Part shown: piece by piece, positions 1 through 11,515 of the stretch | How positions within the stretch are numbered: the stretch's first letter is position 1 | How the letters are laid out: every line of letters begins with the position of its first letter | NCBI GenBank assembly: GCA_009809945.1 | Contig: WTPW01000184.1 | Span: forward strand, 1 to 64,000 | DNA: 64,000 nucleotides | Direction: 5' to 3' | Origin: Gigaspora margarita | Lineage: Eukaryota; Glomeromycota; Glomeromycetes; Diversisporales; Gigasporaceae | Notes under the pieces: generated by a model | What the model was told of the DNA's origin: nothing | Databases searched by the model: none | What the model saw: only the letters and a program-made list of their open reading frames with translations | Position numbers and translations under genes: made by a program

Positions 1-1187
1 GAGTTTTGTCTTACGAACGCTCTCTTTCCTATAGGATTTTGTTGTTTATGCGATTTTTTGGGATTTTCAGGGGTGTACCGGAAAGAGTTTTGGTTATTAT
101 TCTTAATAAATATAATTGAAACCCTATTTATTTTCATTTATTTTTAATAAATATAATCGAAAAGCTATTTAATTTTATTTATTGTTGCAGTGCAGAATTT
201 TAGTTATAAATATTTAAACTTTAATATATAATATATATAATGATAATGTGCTAAAACTACTATACTATGAATAAAATTTATATACTGATGCCAGATGCAT
301 ATATAGTCAGTCAAGTAATTGACATCTTTGGCTTAACCTGTCACAGATTTTGGATGTGCCAAATTTTTTAATTAGTACGTACTGGTACATTTGTGTTTAT
401 TTAATACTTATTGAATAAACCCTGTTTTAAGTGTATACTCCTTTAATATATAGTATAAGATTTTTTCTTCAAACAAACTTTAATTCCCATGCTAGAGGCA
501 CGAGTAATACGCTAGTGCATATATAAGCATATTGTTCAGAGCATAGCAGAGATATTTATTGTTTAATCAAAAATGTAATTTGAAGTATGCGTCATGTCTG
601 TTGGTACTTACAACTATATTTGATCTTAGTATTACAAAACAAAACCTAGTTTTATATTTATTTTTATGTTACTAAGGTTTATAAAACAAATGAAAGTAAA
701 CAGAAATATCATAATTTAAATGTTTAATGATAATTCTTGTACTCATAATCTAATGTGAATAATAAATTAAATAAAAGTTTCTTTTAAACATATATATAGA
801 TTAATTAATATTCTCTATATTCTATTTCTGGTAGATGAATAGTGAACTATATTCTATAAAAGTGATACTAATTTTTGAAACCAATTTGCCAAAATAGCAA
901 AAATATTAAAGTTTTCATTATTAAATTGTTCTAAAAAGATAAATTAGTACAGTTGGTATAACTTGACTCTGTTACATATGGAAATACTAGTAGTTTTAAA
1001 TAATATCAGCTGTTTATTTATATAAAAGTATCTATTGATTGTATAAATATAGAAAACAAAGCAATGAGAGATCATCCAATCAGAGCTCAGAATCTACCAA
1101 AAATTTCAAAATAATTCAATGCTCACTTTTAAAACTTATATATAACATATTCCCTGTCCTTGCTTCTCAAACTGCTTTGCACAGTTA
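1..1187. other. AT-rich non-coding stretch
   Basis: No open reading frame of useful length and no convincing inverted or tandem repeat was seen. It is plain AT-rich intergenic sequence leading up to the TIR element that starts at 1188. Confidence 0.6.
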
Positions 1188-3249
1188 GGGAGCTTCCAGA
1201 AATCAGCTGATTTTTGTTTACTATGAGCCTACCCCCACTCACACACACCTGATACCCAAATAGCCAATCAGATTTTATGATTATAAAAAGTTAGATATAA
1301 TATTTAATAGTAAATAACTTTTGATCTACTGGACCAAATTAGATAATTTAACTACCAAAATGATCCTCTTAATGAGAGAATTCTAGCAAGCCTGGTGCTA
1401 CTATAGGCCCAGACCAGACCATTCTTTGGGTAAGTTCAGGTCCTAGTTTAAATTTTGGACTAAACTTATTTAAACTTTTGCAAGTTTGAGTTTAGTCCGA
1501 ATTTTGTTCAACATTTGCACACTAGTTTGAATCTGCATATAAATATATGTATTTTTTGATGCTGAATAAGTTTACTTAGTACAAGAAGTTAGAATCGATT
1601 AATAAAATTTAGAGAATCATACAATTTGTAGAATTTCATTAATGAAATTATCAAAAATATCAAATTATATGTAATTTTACTAACAGAATCTAACTTATTT
1701 CACTAAGTAAACTTATTTACATCAAAAAATACATTATATCAGCATATTTGATTTTATATTTTATAAAATTTGAAGAAAAGATGCCTAATTTTGGATTTTT
1801 GATAAAAATTTACAAAATTAGGCATCTTTTATTCAAATTTTATTAACTACAAAATACAATATGCTAATATTATGTATAGCTTGATACTGAACAAGTTTAC
1901 TTCATGAAAGAAGTGAAATTAAATTAGTAAAATTTTATAAAATTTGATATTTTTAATAATTTTATTAATAAAATTTTACAAATTGCTATGAATCCCTAAA
2001 TTTTACTAATTGATACTAACTTATTGCACTAAGTAAACTTGTTTAGTATCAAAATATACACCATATCAGCATATTTTATTTTGTATTTTATAAAGCTTGA
2101 AGGAAAGATGCCTAATATTGGATTTTTGATGAAAATTTTCAAAATTAAGCATCTTTTATTCATATTTTATAAAATAAAAATAAAATATTCCAATATAATG
2201 TATTTTTTAATGCTTAACAAGTTTAATTAGTGAAAGAAGTAAGGTTAAATTAGTAAAATTTTATATAATTTGATATTATTAATAATTTTATTAATAAAAT
2301 TTTACATATTGCTATTATTCTCTAAATTTTCTAATCAATACTAACTTCTTGCACTAAGTAAACTTGTTTAGCATCAAAATATACATCGTATTGACATATT
2401 TTATTTTATTTTTATAAACTTTGAAGAAAAAGATGCCTAATTTTGGATTTTTGATAAAAATTTTCAAAATTAAGCATCTTTTATTCAAATTTTATAAAAT
2501 ACAAAATAAAATATGCTAAAATGATGTATTTTTTAATGCTTAACAAGTTTATTTACTAAAAGAAGTGAGATTAAATTAGAAAATTTTATACAATTGGATA
2601 TTTTTAATAATTTTATTAATAAAANTTTACAAATTGCTATTATTNTCTAAATTTTACTAATTGATTCTAACTACATGCACTAAGTAAACTTGTTCAGCAT
2701 CAAAAAATACATATATATATTTGACTCAAATTAGTTGGCAAGCTTCAGGCCAAATCTGGTCCAAGCATCTGATTGAGTTTGAGTTTGAGTAAATTTAGAG
2801 TTTCAGTCTGGATTGAACCTGGATCAGACCCATACCAGACTTAGGAGCACTAAGCAAGTCCAAAATCGTTAAAATTCAATCACAGGATCCTAGAATTGGA
2901 ATAAATTTGTAATATTATAAATGGTTTATAATTATTTAATAAATTATAGAACTTTTATAGTAACACAACTCTATTCTGATTATAGGTTCCTGTGATTAAA
3001 GTTTTATAATTTTGTGCTTGCTAGAATCCTCTTATTGAGAGGATCATTTTGGTAGTTAAATCATCAAATTTGGTCAGATAGATCAAAAGTTATTAATTAT
3101 TAAATATTATTAATAAATTTATAATTTTGGTCAAAAATAATTTTGTAACTTTGGCCTGAATTATGAAATTTTGGCCGGAATTACACCTGATACTTCAGCT
3201 GACCCACCCACCCACCCACCCAGAAATCAGCTGATTTCTGGAAGCTCCC
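1188..3249. mobile_element. PIF/Harbinger-like non-autonomous TIR element
   Basis: The ends are long inverted repeats: 1188-1390 on the left matches the reverse complement of about 3017-3249. The outermost bases are GGGAGCTTCCAGAAATCAGC on the left and their exact complement on the right. The element is flanked on both sides by TTA (1185-1187 and 3250-3252), the 3-bp target duplication typical of PIF/Harbinger transposons. There is no transposase; the interior is mostly a 325-bp satellite. The superfamily is inferred from the target duplication only. Confidence 0.75.
1555..2715. repeat. 325-bp tandem satellite, about 3.5 copies
   Basis: The anchor AAGTAAACTT recurs at 1705, 2031, 2356 and 2682, giving spacings of 326, 325 and 326 bp. 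Each unit holds two nested palindromes: one around AAGATGCCTAATTTTG and its complement, the other pairing AAGTTTACTTAGT with ACTAAGTAAACTT. Units differ by scattered substitutions, so the array is not fresh. Two ambiguous bases lie in the last unit. It fills the PIF-like element. Confidence 0.85.
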
Positions 3250-3946
3250 TTATCTATTGTAGAATTATCAATCGAATATAGAATTTAATTCAACATAATT
3301 GTCACAGCCTCACTAACTACAAATATAACCACTGGCAGAACAGGGCAATGCACTATTGCAAAAGATAAATATTTAATGATGGTTTGATTATTTATTTTGT
3401 TGGATGTGAAAGATAAAAACCTTAATGTATTTCTCTCTTAGGCCACTTTAATTTAATTTTTCAGTTAATATTACTTTCCAGGACTCTCAGAAGAGGGAGG
3501 GCAAATAAAATGAATATATAAAATGAACAAACTATTTTAATATAGTAAATTTATTATACGTAGATATTATAATTGATTTAGTGATATTTTTTTTAGGTAT
3601 TTTTAACAAATAATAAATTGTCAATTATTATTATATGTTTTATATATTTTATATTATAGCATTCTTGCATGTTTTTATAAACATGCTATAGCCTATCAAA
3701 TTAGTGAATCAATTTGATTAAAAAGTTTTATGAAAAGAAATCTGTTGATTAAAAATTGATATGAGTATTGCTATGGCTGACATTGACATTCACATGATAT
3801 AATACCAAAATTTTGGCTTTTAAATTAGTGTTAAAGGTTAGATTAAGGAAATGTTTTTACTAATGAATGAAACATAATTTCTTTGTAAATTTTGGATTTG
3901 CTATGGCCAATTTTTGTTGATCTACTTGAACATTGACATTAGCCAA
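3250..3946. other. Non-coding gap with a dispersed repeat copy
   Basis: No gene seen. About 3464-3555 is a copy of a sequence found again at 14888-14975; shared words are CAGGACT(C/T)TCAGAAGAGG and AAATGAACAAACT. The nature of this dispersed repeat is unknown. Confidence 0.5.
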
Positions 3947-4529
3947 CCCTGTAAGAAAAATGGTACAAGTAGTAGTACAGGTTGGTGTCAGGAATGCTCG
4001 AAATAGCACGAATCATATGGTATGCACAGGAACATTTCACGGAATAGCACGGTAAAAATGGCACAGACATTACGGCAAATAGTGGTGCATGATATCATGT
4101 TATATGAAATGGCATATTCAGATAGCACATATGTGTATGTTAAACATGTATTGGCTTGTGATATATATTGGCTCATTTTGTGGAGAGCGAAAGATCAGTA
4201 GTTAATTTTTTTTAAAAAAAGGGCGATATCTCATGATTTCACTGATGAAGCTTCCCTGTGTGTTTTAACAAAAAAAATTCTTTACAAAATTTTACTTCAT
4301 ATGCAGTTAGCTTGTTCATCTTATATTGATTACTTATGTAAATTTATGGTTTAATAGTTAATCCACATCGTTATCATAGTGGTATGTGAATTTATGTTCA
4401 CCCATGCCAAATCCCATGCTAATTCAACTAGTAAACTGCTGCAAAACCCATGCCATTTATAGTCTATTTGGTACGGGCATATGGTCCCACATGGTCTGTA
4501 GAGTCTGTACCAATCCGGACTATACCCAT

Positions 4530-5071
4530 TATCAACCCTGAAGTACCTCTCAGAAATCAGGACTAATAGAACAACTATTGACAGGGAGTCACATAATCAC
4601 AGAGACACGTGACTGTGCAGTAGTATATCTTAGTTGTTAGTATTTATATAAGCGAGAGGGTTTATGTATAGTGTGATTTGGCAATTCGAAAGAGTGTGTG
4701 ATGTATTTTATAGAATCAATTTTATAATATCTTTTATTTAATAATAAAGAATGGTATGGCACTGGTATGGTGAACATACATGCCTACGAAGTAGAGCGAA
4801 TATTGCCTGTTTATATAATAAAATATTCTATACTAAAAATATGGCACTTATGCTGTGAGTATTCTATTTATTATTTATAATCTATCTATTATTGATGATA
4901 TTACTCAAATTCCTGTTGTTCTACTATATCAACCTTTCATGCTATTTCTCTCTGATATACCTTATATGGTAGAAGGATCTAATATGATATAAATAGCAGA
5001 TCTATCATTTTGGGTGCAGTAGTCTCATGATCCATGTGATAATTTGGCCAGGGTATATTATCAGGGTAACA
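4530..5071 (-). repeat. LTR (3' LTR in element orientation)
   Basis: This is the left copy of the 540-bp direct repeat. It includes the shared block around GAGTGTGTGATGTATTTTAT and the end AGGGTAACA at 5071. A purine-rich tract on the minus strand lies immediately beside it, as expected for a 3' LTR of a minus-oriented element. Confidence 0.65.
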
Positions 5072-5433
5072 ATCTTCCCTACTTAATTTTATACTTCCAC
5101 GCATAACCCTTTTTTTTTTTTTTTTTTTTATAGTTCTTAAGGTTTAGATTGAATGTTTATTTCAATTCTTTCTCTAGGGTTTAATAGGTGCTTAACTAAT
5201 TCAGTATCAATAGCTTTGACAATATTCATGCATTTATTTACATTACCAACTTCAGATGTTACCACTTCTAACATTTCTGTTATATTGTTCATATTGGCAA
5301 ACCTCTGAGTTCTGTTTTAGTAACATTTACTAATATTTAGCGTATCCTTGATTTTGGCAAGCTTCTTTTCATGCTGTCCCTTTTCTTCTGGATTCTATTT
5401 GATCTTCCCTTGAAGCTCCTCAAATTTCTCTAT

Positions 5434-7914
5434 TTACTCTTTATTATTACAATTTGACTTCTTCTTGGTAGTTTCCTTGTTGTCAATATTTTTACCATTA
5501 TTTTCTTCATCTACCTTCATTTTGTTACTATCATACACCTTATCATCTTCACTTTTCTCCATCAGATTCAATTCTTTCGTTTTAGCATACTTCCAATAAT
5601 TCCACAAGGACAACTTCAATGCCATTCTGATAACATCTCTCTGGGTCTTTTATTTCATTAGCATGATCCATATTAGCAGATTTTGATAATTAATAGACAC
5701 TTCATGTTCGACTTTTTCAACTTCAGTTCCATCCTTGTGACAATATCCATGGTCATGTAGTATGCTTATAGAATTCAACTCAATAGATTCCTGATATGGT
5801 GTGAATGTCTTAAATTCACCCCTTTTGATATCAATGCTATTTCAGTAACAATGTTCAACCATATATGTTTTGTCAGTATTACATGTTTCATTTATATATT
5901 TCCAGGTAAGACCTCTTCTTCTACTAGAACTAATTTCAACTGGTCCTTCCGTTGATTCTCCAAGCTTCTTCTTTTCAATAGGTTCTACCCTTTTTTTATC
6001 ATTATTATCCATGGCCGTTTCATTACCACAATGTCCTCAGCACAATTTGCATTACAACTTTTACCTTGTTGTTTATCCACTTTGAGTTCAATACTATTTT
6101 TCTCACTACTATTTATTCTATTAGCGGTTTTCCTTTTTGGTACTTCTTGATGTCGAGTGGGTTTCCCACATTTATTCCTTTTAATATATTTTTCAGCTCC
6201 AATTCTAGTTCGACAATCTTCTAGGTCCTTGATTTTACTGGTACTATTCACCTTCGCAAGCTTAGAGTAGGTCATCAAGAGTTCCATTTCGACTTTCACT
6301 CCTTTATATTTATTCCATTTAACTTCTCATATATTTTTATAATAGTATCTAGCCTCGTGTATTCCATTAACATTATCAACATTGAATGTTTCTTTGTAGA
6401 TTCCTTTTCAACTCTAATTCTACTTTTATAACAATACTCAGCTTCATATACTCCTTTAGTAAGGTCTTTCTCAAAGGTTTTCTAATAGTTGACGAAGGGC
6501 TCTTATTCTTTTAGTTCAGCTCTATGCCCTCATTCAAGGCCATCTGTTTCATAAGTGTAATCCATATAATTAGAACTGTCATTTGCTTCTGATTTGATAT
6601 TGTACTGTTCATAATTTTTCAGGTATTGACTTACTCCTTTCATTTTTTTATCTTCTTTTTTTTTGACCATTCCTCTAAATTCAGTTACTTTTCTCATCCA
6701 TAAGTCGCAGGCTCAGTTTACATTTTCTTTTCCAACTAGTCTTTCAGATGAAGTGTGTGCTATGTTTTCATGGTAAGTAGTGATTTGAACTGGTTGGACT
6801 CTAATTGGTTAACCGACCTGAACCAAATAAGTTTTGGTTAACCGATTGAGTAAATGCTTAATCGGTTGACCTGTACAACTAGTTGAGAAATCAGTTGAGA
6901 AATGTAAATAACATCATAAAAGAGCAAAGTCCCAAAAATTTCTGAAAGAAAATGAATGAACATAGTAGAAGAGCAAGATCCAGACAAAAATTTGAGTAAA
7001 AGTCCAAGAATTTCCAAAAGTAAATATAAGTAATCTTAAAATGTTTCAGTTTGGTTAACCGATTAAGGAAAATTTTTTCAGTTCAAATTACTAATGGTAA
7101 GTTCCTTAGTCTTGTCACAATCATTACAGTTGTTCTTATTCAGTATTTTTACCTCCTCTATATCTCTTTCTCTATTATTAATTAGTTCCTCAACCTCTTC
7201 CTGCAATTTTTCCATTTTCTTCAGTTCCAATGCCCAGGGTTTTCCATCTTTGAATTCAGAGCTCTTGGAACTATTAAAGCTAGTTCTTCTATCTTTACTA
7301 TAATATTCAAACTCTTCTCGTAGATCGCCTCATTTTTATTTGTCTGGTAAGATTCGAATATCGAGTCTCTATTTCTTACTTTAACCAAAACTTTTTTAGA
7401 TGGGTCCCTAATTAGTTTTATGACCAAATCTTCGAGTTCCAGCATGGCATTTATATCAGGAATTTCTTTTTCTTGGGCTGCTTCCTGCGATAGGGCATTG
7501 CAAACAATAAGTAGTTCTTGCAGCAATTTATCATAGTTGTTTTTTTTATCCTTGACTTCTTCTTTCTTTTTTTGTATAGGTCTTCATCTATTTCTTTTCA
7601 ATGAATTTTTCTTCTCGTCCTGAGAATTTGAATTCTTCTTTTTCTATTCTTTTTGATTTGCTCCTACTTCTACAGCACCAGTCGGTATTGTATCCTTCAT
7701 CCGTTTCACTTGAATATCCTAGTTCAACCAGTTTTCGATACTGTTTGAACACTTTATAGCTAATCTTCATGATTTTGGTTCCATGACAATATCTAGCATT
7801 AGACTGTTCATAATGCTCTTCGTTTTCTGGACTACAACATTCTTTCTGTATCGAATCTTCTTCATTTCTGGTAATAAGATATTTCAATACTTCTAATATA
7901 AACTCCAAGGCCAC
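5434..7914 (-). pseudogene. Decayed Sel1-like coding sequence inside the LTR element
   Basis: Minus-strand fragments show Sel1-type words: KVFKQYRKLVELGYSS and GYNTDWC at about 7.7-7.8 kb, GVYEAEYCYKSRIRVEKE at about 6.4 kb, CRTRIGAEK at about 6.2 kb, and KSANMDHANEIKD at about 5.65 kb. In intact Sel1 genes of these fungi the pattern is YYQKSA.MG...G.Y.VGYCY..GIGVKKDE, which is also what the intact gene at 41135 shows. Other stretches are Lys/Glu-rich and unrecognised. The frame is interrupted repeatedly and a 316-bp hAT-type element is inserted at 6778-7093. No kinase or pol domain was seen. Confidence 0.55.
6778..7093. mobile_element. hAT-type MITE, 316 bp, perfect 8-bp TSD
   Basis: The element is flanked by exact 8-bp direct repeats ATGGTAAG (6770-6777 and 7094-7101), the target-duplication length of hAT transposons. 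The ends are inverted: TAGTGATTTGAACTG on the left, TAGTAATTTGAACTG as the complement of the right end, with a further inverted AATTGGTTAACC block inside. No coding capacity. It sits within the Sel1-like interior of the LTR element, so it is younger than that element. Confidence 0.85.
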
Positions 7915-8187
7915 AGGTATCTGCTTCTCATCAAGGGAATCGTAAAGATTTTTGTTTATTATTTATTAGAATTCTTCATCTTGTTCTGTGGTAAGTGCTC
8001 TAGTGAGTATAGTACATTTTGTATCCAAGAGTTTCACATTTGGGCACTCAAGAATAGGGTGGATTTTTCTTTCACATTGGGTACATAGTCACTGTAGGTA
8101 TCGAGAGCATACCTTAGGTGCTAAGCAAATTTTATTCCAATATCTTCGATTTCAGAGTTCTTCTTCCATTATATTTTTCTTCTAGGG

Positions 8188-8362
8188 TTCACACAGAATA
8201 GGCAATTTGAGAGATTCACACAGAATCCATAGCTCACACAGAGCAATCTTAAACTTACTTAGAGTTACAGCTTATACAGAGCAACCTTTTTAACTCATAC
8301 AGAGTTATACTTTATGACTCACACAGAGCAAACTTTTAAACTCACACAGAGTTATACTTGCA
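8188..8362. repeat. Minisatellite with CTCACACAGAG core
   Basis: The word CACACAGA(G/A) recurs about every 27-33 bp (for example at 8216, 8233, 8311 and 8344), with decayed variants such as CTTATACAGAG and CTCATACAGAG. It lies just inside the right LTR, in what would be the leader region of the minus-oriented LTR element. Confidence 0.65.
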
Positions 8363-8408
8363 AATTCTAGTGTCAATTCTCATTATGAATCTCATAGTTA
8401 CTACCAAT

Positions 8409-8942
8409 TGTTAACCCTTAAAGTACCTCTCAGAAAATAGGGCTAATGGAGCAACTATCAACAGAAAGTCACATGAGCACAGAGACACGGGACTGTGTAG
8501 TAGTATATCGTAGTTGTTAGTATTTATATAAGTAAGAGAGTTTATATATAGTATGATTTGGCAATTTGAAAGAGTGTGTGATGTATTTTATAGAATCAAT
8601 TTTATAATGTCTTTTATTTAATAATAAAGAATGTTATAGTGAATATATATGTCTACAAAGTGAAGTGAATATCATCTGTTTATATAATAAAATATTCTAT
8701 ACTAAAAATATGGCTATTATGCTATGAGTGTTCTATCTATTATTTATAATCTATCTATCATTGATGATATTACTCTAATTCCTGTTGTTCCTACTATATT
8801 AACCCTTTATGCTATTTCTCTATGATATACCTTATATGGTAGGAGCACCTGATATAATATAAATGGCAGATCCATTATTTTGGGCATAGTAGTCTCATAA
8901 TCCATGTGATAATTTGGCCAGGGTATATCATCAGGGGTAATA
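8409..8942 (-). repeat. LTR (5' LTR in element orientation)
   Basis: This is the right copy of the direct repeat, starting TGTTAACCC on the plus strand and ending near 8942. It aligns with 4530-5071 over its whole length with scattered substitutions and a few small indels. Hence the call of one old LTR pair rather than two unrelated repeats. Confidence 0.65.
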
Positions 8943-9030
8943 CCATACAAATCTGGATCATGACCCATGCAAAAAACTCCTGTGTTTATCTGTTGCAACC
9001 TGTACCGATCCGGTCCAATTTCTTATAGGG

Positions 9031-9448
9031 CAAATAAATAAGATCAGAAAAAAAACTGTAAGAAAATAATTATTTTTTTATCAACTATATATAAATTATA
9101 ATTACTTGTATGTAAATAATTTATTGTATATTTAAACTATTTAAATATTAAGTTATATCTATTCTGTAAATACTTTAAGATTTACTTGTTTTCTTTGTAT
9201 GCGTCTACAATTTTACAAAACTCAACCTGCTTTAAAAATTTATTAAAAAAATATAACAATGAACACACAGATTCAGACAAAAGTTTACAAACCAATAAAA
9301 GTAATAAGGATAGAGAAAAGGATGTTCACTCACCTGGGAAAAAGTTTTAAATGTAAAAGGACAGAACACTACCAAAAAATTGCAAGATAAAATTAGTAAC
9401 TGTTATTACTATTCTTATTTACACTGTACTTATATAAATATTTATATT
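9031..9448. other. Non-coding gap
   Basis: AT-rich sequence with no gene, no clear repeat and no RNA gene recognised. Confidence 0.5.
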
Positions 9449-9619
9449 TGACCCAAAAATAACCTCTAAGCATATCATTAATGGTATAAGTTTAATACCT
9501 TAATTTGAGAATAATAAGAATTTGGAAGTAGCTAAATGGTATATTGAAAGTTACAATTATACTTTTGTATACAAATGTTGTAAACTGCCGAAGCGATATC
9601 TTAAATTATTTTTGGGTCA
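9449..9619. mobile_element. Small TIR element (MITE), 171 bp
   Basis: The left end TGACCCAAAAATAA is the exact complement of the right end TTATTTTTGGGTCA, with further imperfect pairing (AAGCATATC / GATATCTT) inside. ATATT occurs outside both ends but is offset, so the target duplication and superfamily are unclear. Confidence 0.6.
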
Positions 9620-10015
9620 GAATATTAGAATATATATTTAATAATACAGATATAGATAGACCTAAATAATGAACTTTGCTTTGTTTTATATTTGAAAAAA
9701 AATTATAGTGTATTGCAAGCAATAATCTATGCTTGAATATATTAGTCTGTATTATCATACTTTATAATTCAGGGAAATATATTTGTGTATCATAAATAAG
9801 ATTTTTACAAATAAATATAGTATTATTTAGTAGCAGAGAAAAATTTTTATTAAAACTTATGTCTAAATACTAAGCATGTGAATTCTCATTTAATTATTTA
9901 CATTGATACTTATTTTTTTTTTTTAAAAAAAAAAAGTAAAGCATAATCATTCTTGAATATTATGAATTAACCAATGTTTGATATTATAAATTCATTGTTC
10001 TTCTTAAATATTATA
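9620..10015. other. Non-coding gap
   Basis: AT-rich sequence with homopolymer runs (for example a T run then an A run near 9910-9935). Nothing else recognised. Confidence 0.5.
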
Positions 10016-10241
10016 TGTCAGGGATGATGCTGAAATTGGATGATGCTGAAATTTGGGTTCTTGATTTGAAACTATAAGCCCTGCTAAAATCCACATATAC
10101 TCTTTAAATATCAAATCTATACCCAAACCTTACCCTAACCCTATAAGACAAAAATGAAAAACATCTCAATAAAATTTTAAAATTTCATATCAAAATAAAT
10201 AAAAATTTCAGGATCATCCGATTTCAGCATCATCCTTGACA
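10016..10241. mobile_element. MITE, 226 bp, 5-bp TSD TTATA
   Basis: The ends TGTCAGGGATGATGCTGAAA and their near-perfect complement (to 10241) form TIRs of about 38 bp with an internally repeated GGATGATGCTGAAAT. TTATA lies exactly at both flanks (10011-10015 and 10242-10246). There is no coding capacity. The interior holds a short CCCTAACCCT telomere-like word near 10130. The superfamily is not assigned. Confidence 0.75.
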
Positions 10242-10729
10242 TTATATTATAGATTTAAACCTTCCTAAATACTATTGGTCAAAATTATGGATTTTGTCAA
10301 ATTTAGTATATTAATATTTTGATTTGCATTTGTTTTACATTCAAAATCTAATTTTTTTATAAATTTAAACAATTATAATAGCTTCTAACATTCTTATCAA
10401 TAGAAAATTTTATATATAGATATTGATCGATATATAATACTTAATTGTTTTATATCGATTATAAAATATTGTTATATATCGATTAATTAGATAAAATCAA
10501 TATATATCTAAATCAATATATATCATTTTCTATACTAAATCATTATATATCTATAAATTGATTATAATCAGAATTATTTGAAATGATATATAACAATTAA
10601 CAGATCTTTAACGATTACATAGTGTTTTGACCGTTATCGGGTATAAAAAAAAAAGGACAACTTCCAAAAAAAAGTAGGCTAAAAAAAAAACAAAGACAAA
10701 CAAAAATAATTGGCTTAGAAAAAAAAAAT
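10242..10729. other. Non-coding gap rich in ATCGATTATA / ATATATCAAT words
   Basis: About 10410-10600 is a cryptically simple stretch of imperfect TATATCGAT and ATATATCAAT words on both strands, able to fold back on itself. A similar stretch lies at 14395-14595. A-runs occupy 10645-10728. No gene. Confidence 0.5.
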
Positions 10730-11515
10730 ACAGTCAACCCTCCCTAAAATGCAACCCCCCTAAATGCAACCCCCCCTTAAATGCATGGCAATTGCCTGGC
10801 CCCTTGAAGGGCCTTATAGCTAAATGCACGTTCTTTATTCTGCAATTGCATGCTATTCTCTTGGCCCATGCATATAAACTCCCCCCATAAATGCAACCAC
10901 GTGATCATAGGCACAGAATAACCAATCAAAATTCGATATTCTTTATGCTGCTACCTAAATAAGATACCCTCTTTTGGTCAAAAAACTTAAAAACGTCTTT
11001 GACCTAAAAATAAGCTGCCCTACGATCGACAATAGTTGCTACATAATAAAGTCAAAATTCTACTATGTAAATTGATTATTATCGCTTAAGTAAAAATAGT
11101 TGGGAGAACAAAATACACATAAAGTAAAATTTTTAGCAAAATTGGAAAAAATTTTATTATTTGACTTTTGATTTTTATGCTCGACGAAAACATTAAAAAT
11201 TTATTAAAAAAATATATTCAATGAACGTAAAAAATAAAAGTTAAATAATAAAAGGTTCTCCAATTTGTATGAAAATTTCAGAAAATATGCATCTTGATCT
11301 TCTAAACATATTTACTTAAGCGTTTTATGATCAATTTATATAGTAAAATTTGGACTTTACTATGTAGTGACTACTTGCGATTATAAAAAACCTCTTAATG
11401 TTCATATGATTTTAAATAGTGATTCAATATGATTGGCTACTCTCTAATTGCAACCCTCCCTAAATGCACGCCTCAGAGCCTGTCCCAATGACTTGCATTT
11501 AGGGAGGGTTGACTG
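10730..11515. mobile_element. Tc1/mariner-pogo-type MITE, 786 bp
   Basis: The TIRs start CAGTCAACCCTCCCTAAA on the left and end with the complement (GGGAGGGTTGACTG) at 11515. TA dinucleotides flank both ends (10728-10729, 11516-11517). The interior is largely palindromic: an ACATAATAAAGTC block near 11041 pairs with a block near 11355. CAGTC(A/G)-type ends with a TA target duplication fit pogo/Tigger-like non-autonomous elements, but no transposase is present. Confidence 0.75.

Larger units (their letters stand above)
4530..8942 (-). mobile_element. Old non-autonomous LTR element carrying Sel1-like sequence
   Basis: Two direct repeats of about 540 bp (4530-5071 and 8409-8942) enclose a 3.3 kb interior. 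On the minus strand the repeats run TGTTACCC to GGGTTAACA, the usual TG...CA form. The sequence beside the right repeat reads TTGGTAGTAACTATGAG on the minus strand, a plausible tRNA primer site. A purine-rich AAGTAGGGAAGAT adjoins the left repeat. CCAT occurs at both outer flanks, a possible short target duplication. No reverse transcriptase or integrase was recognised; the interior resembles degraded Sel1 repeats. It is broken in many places, and about 12% divergence in the compared LTR part points to an old insertion. Confidence 0.65.
3947..9030. mobile_element. TIR element split by an LTR element
   Basis: The left end (from 3947, CCCTGTAAGAAAAATGG then a GTACAGGTTG block) matches the reverse complement of the right end (to 9030, CCAATTTCTTATAGGG preceded by CAACCTGTACC). 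The TIRs are about 40 bp and imperfect. Without the nested LTR element (4530-8942) this element would be about 0.67 kb. No clear target duplication was found, so the outer limits are less certain than those of the nested element. Confidence 0.5.

Noticed and set aside
1555-2715. Possible CRISPR-like array
   Set aside because: The 325-bp period, palindromic units and absence of short identical repeats with unique spacers mark it as a satellite in a eukaryotic genome.
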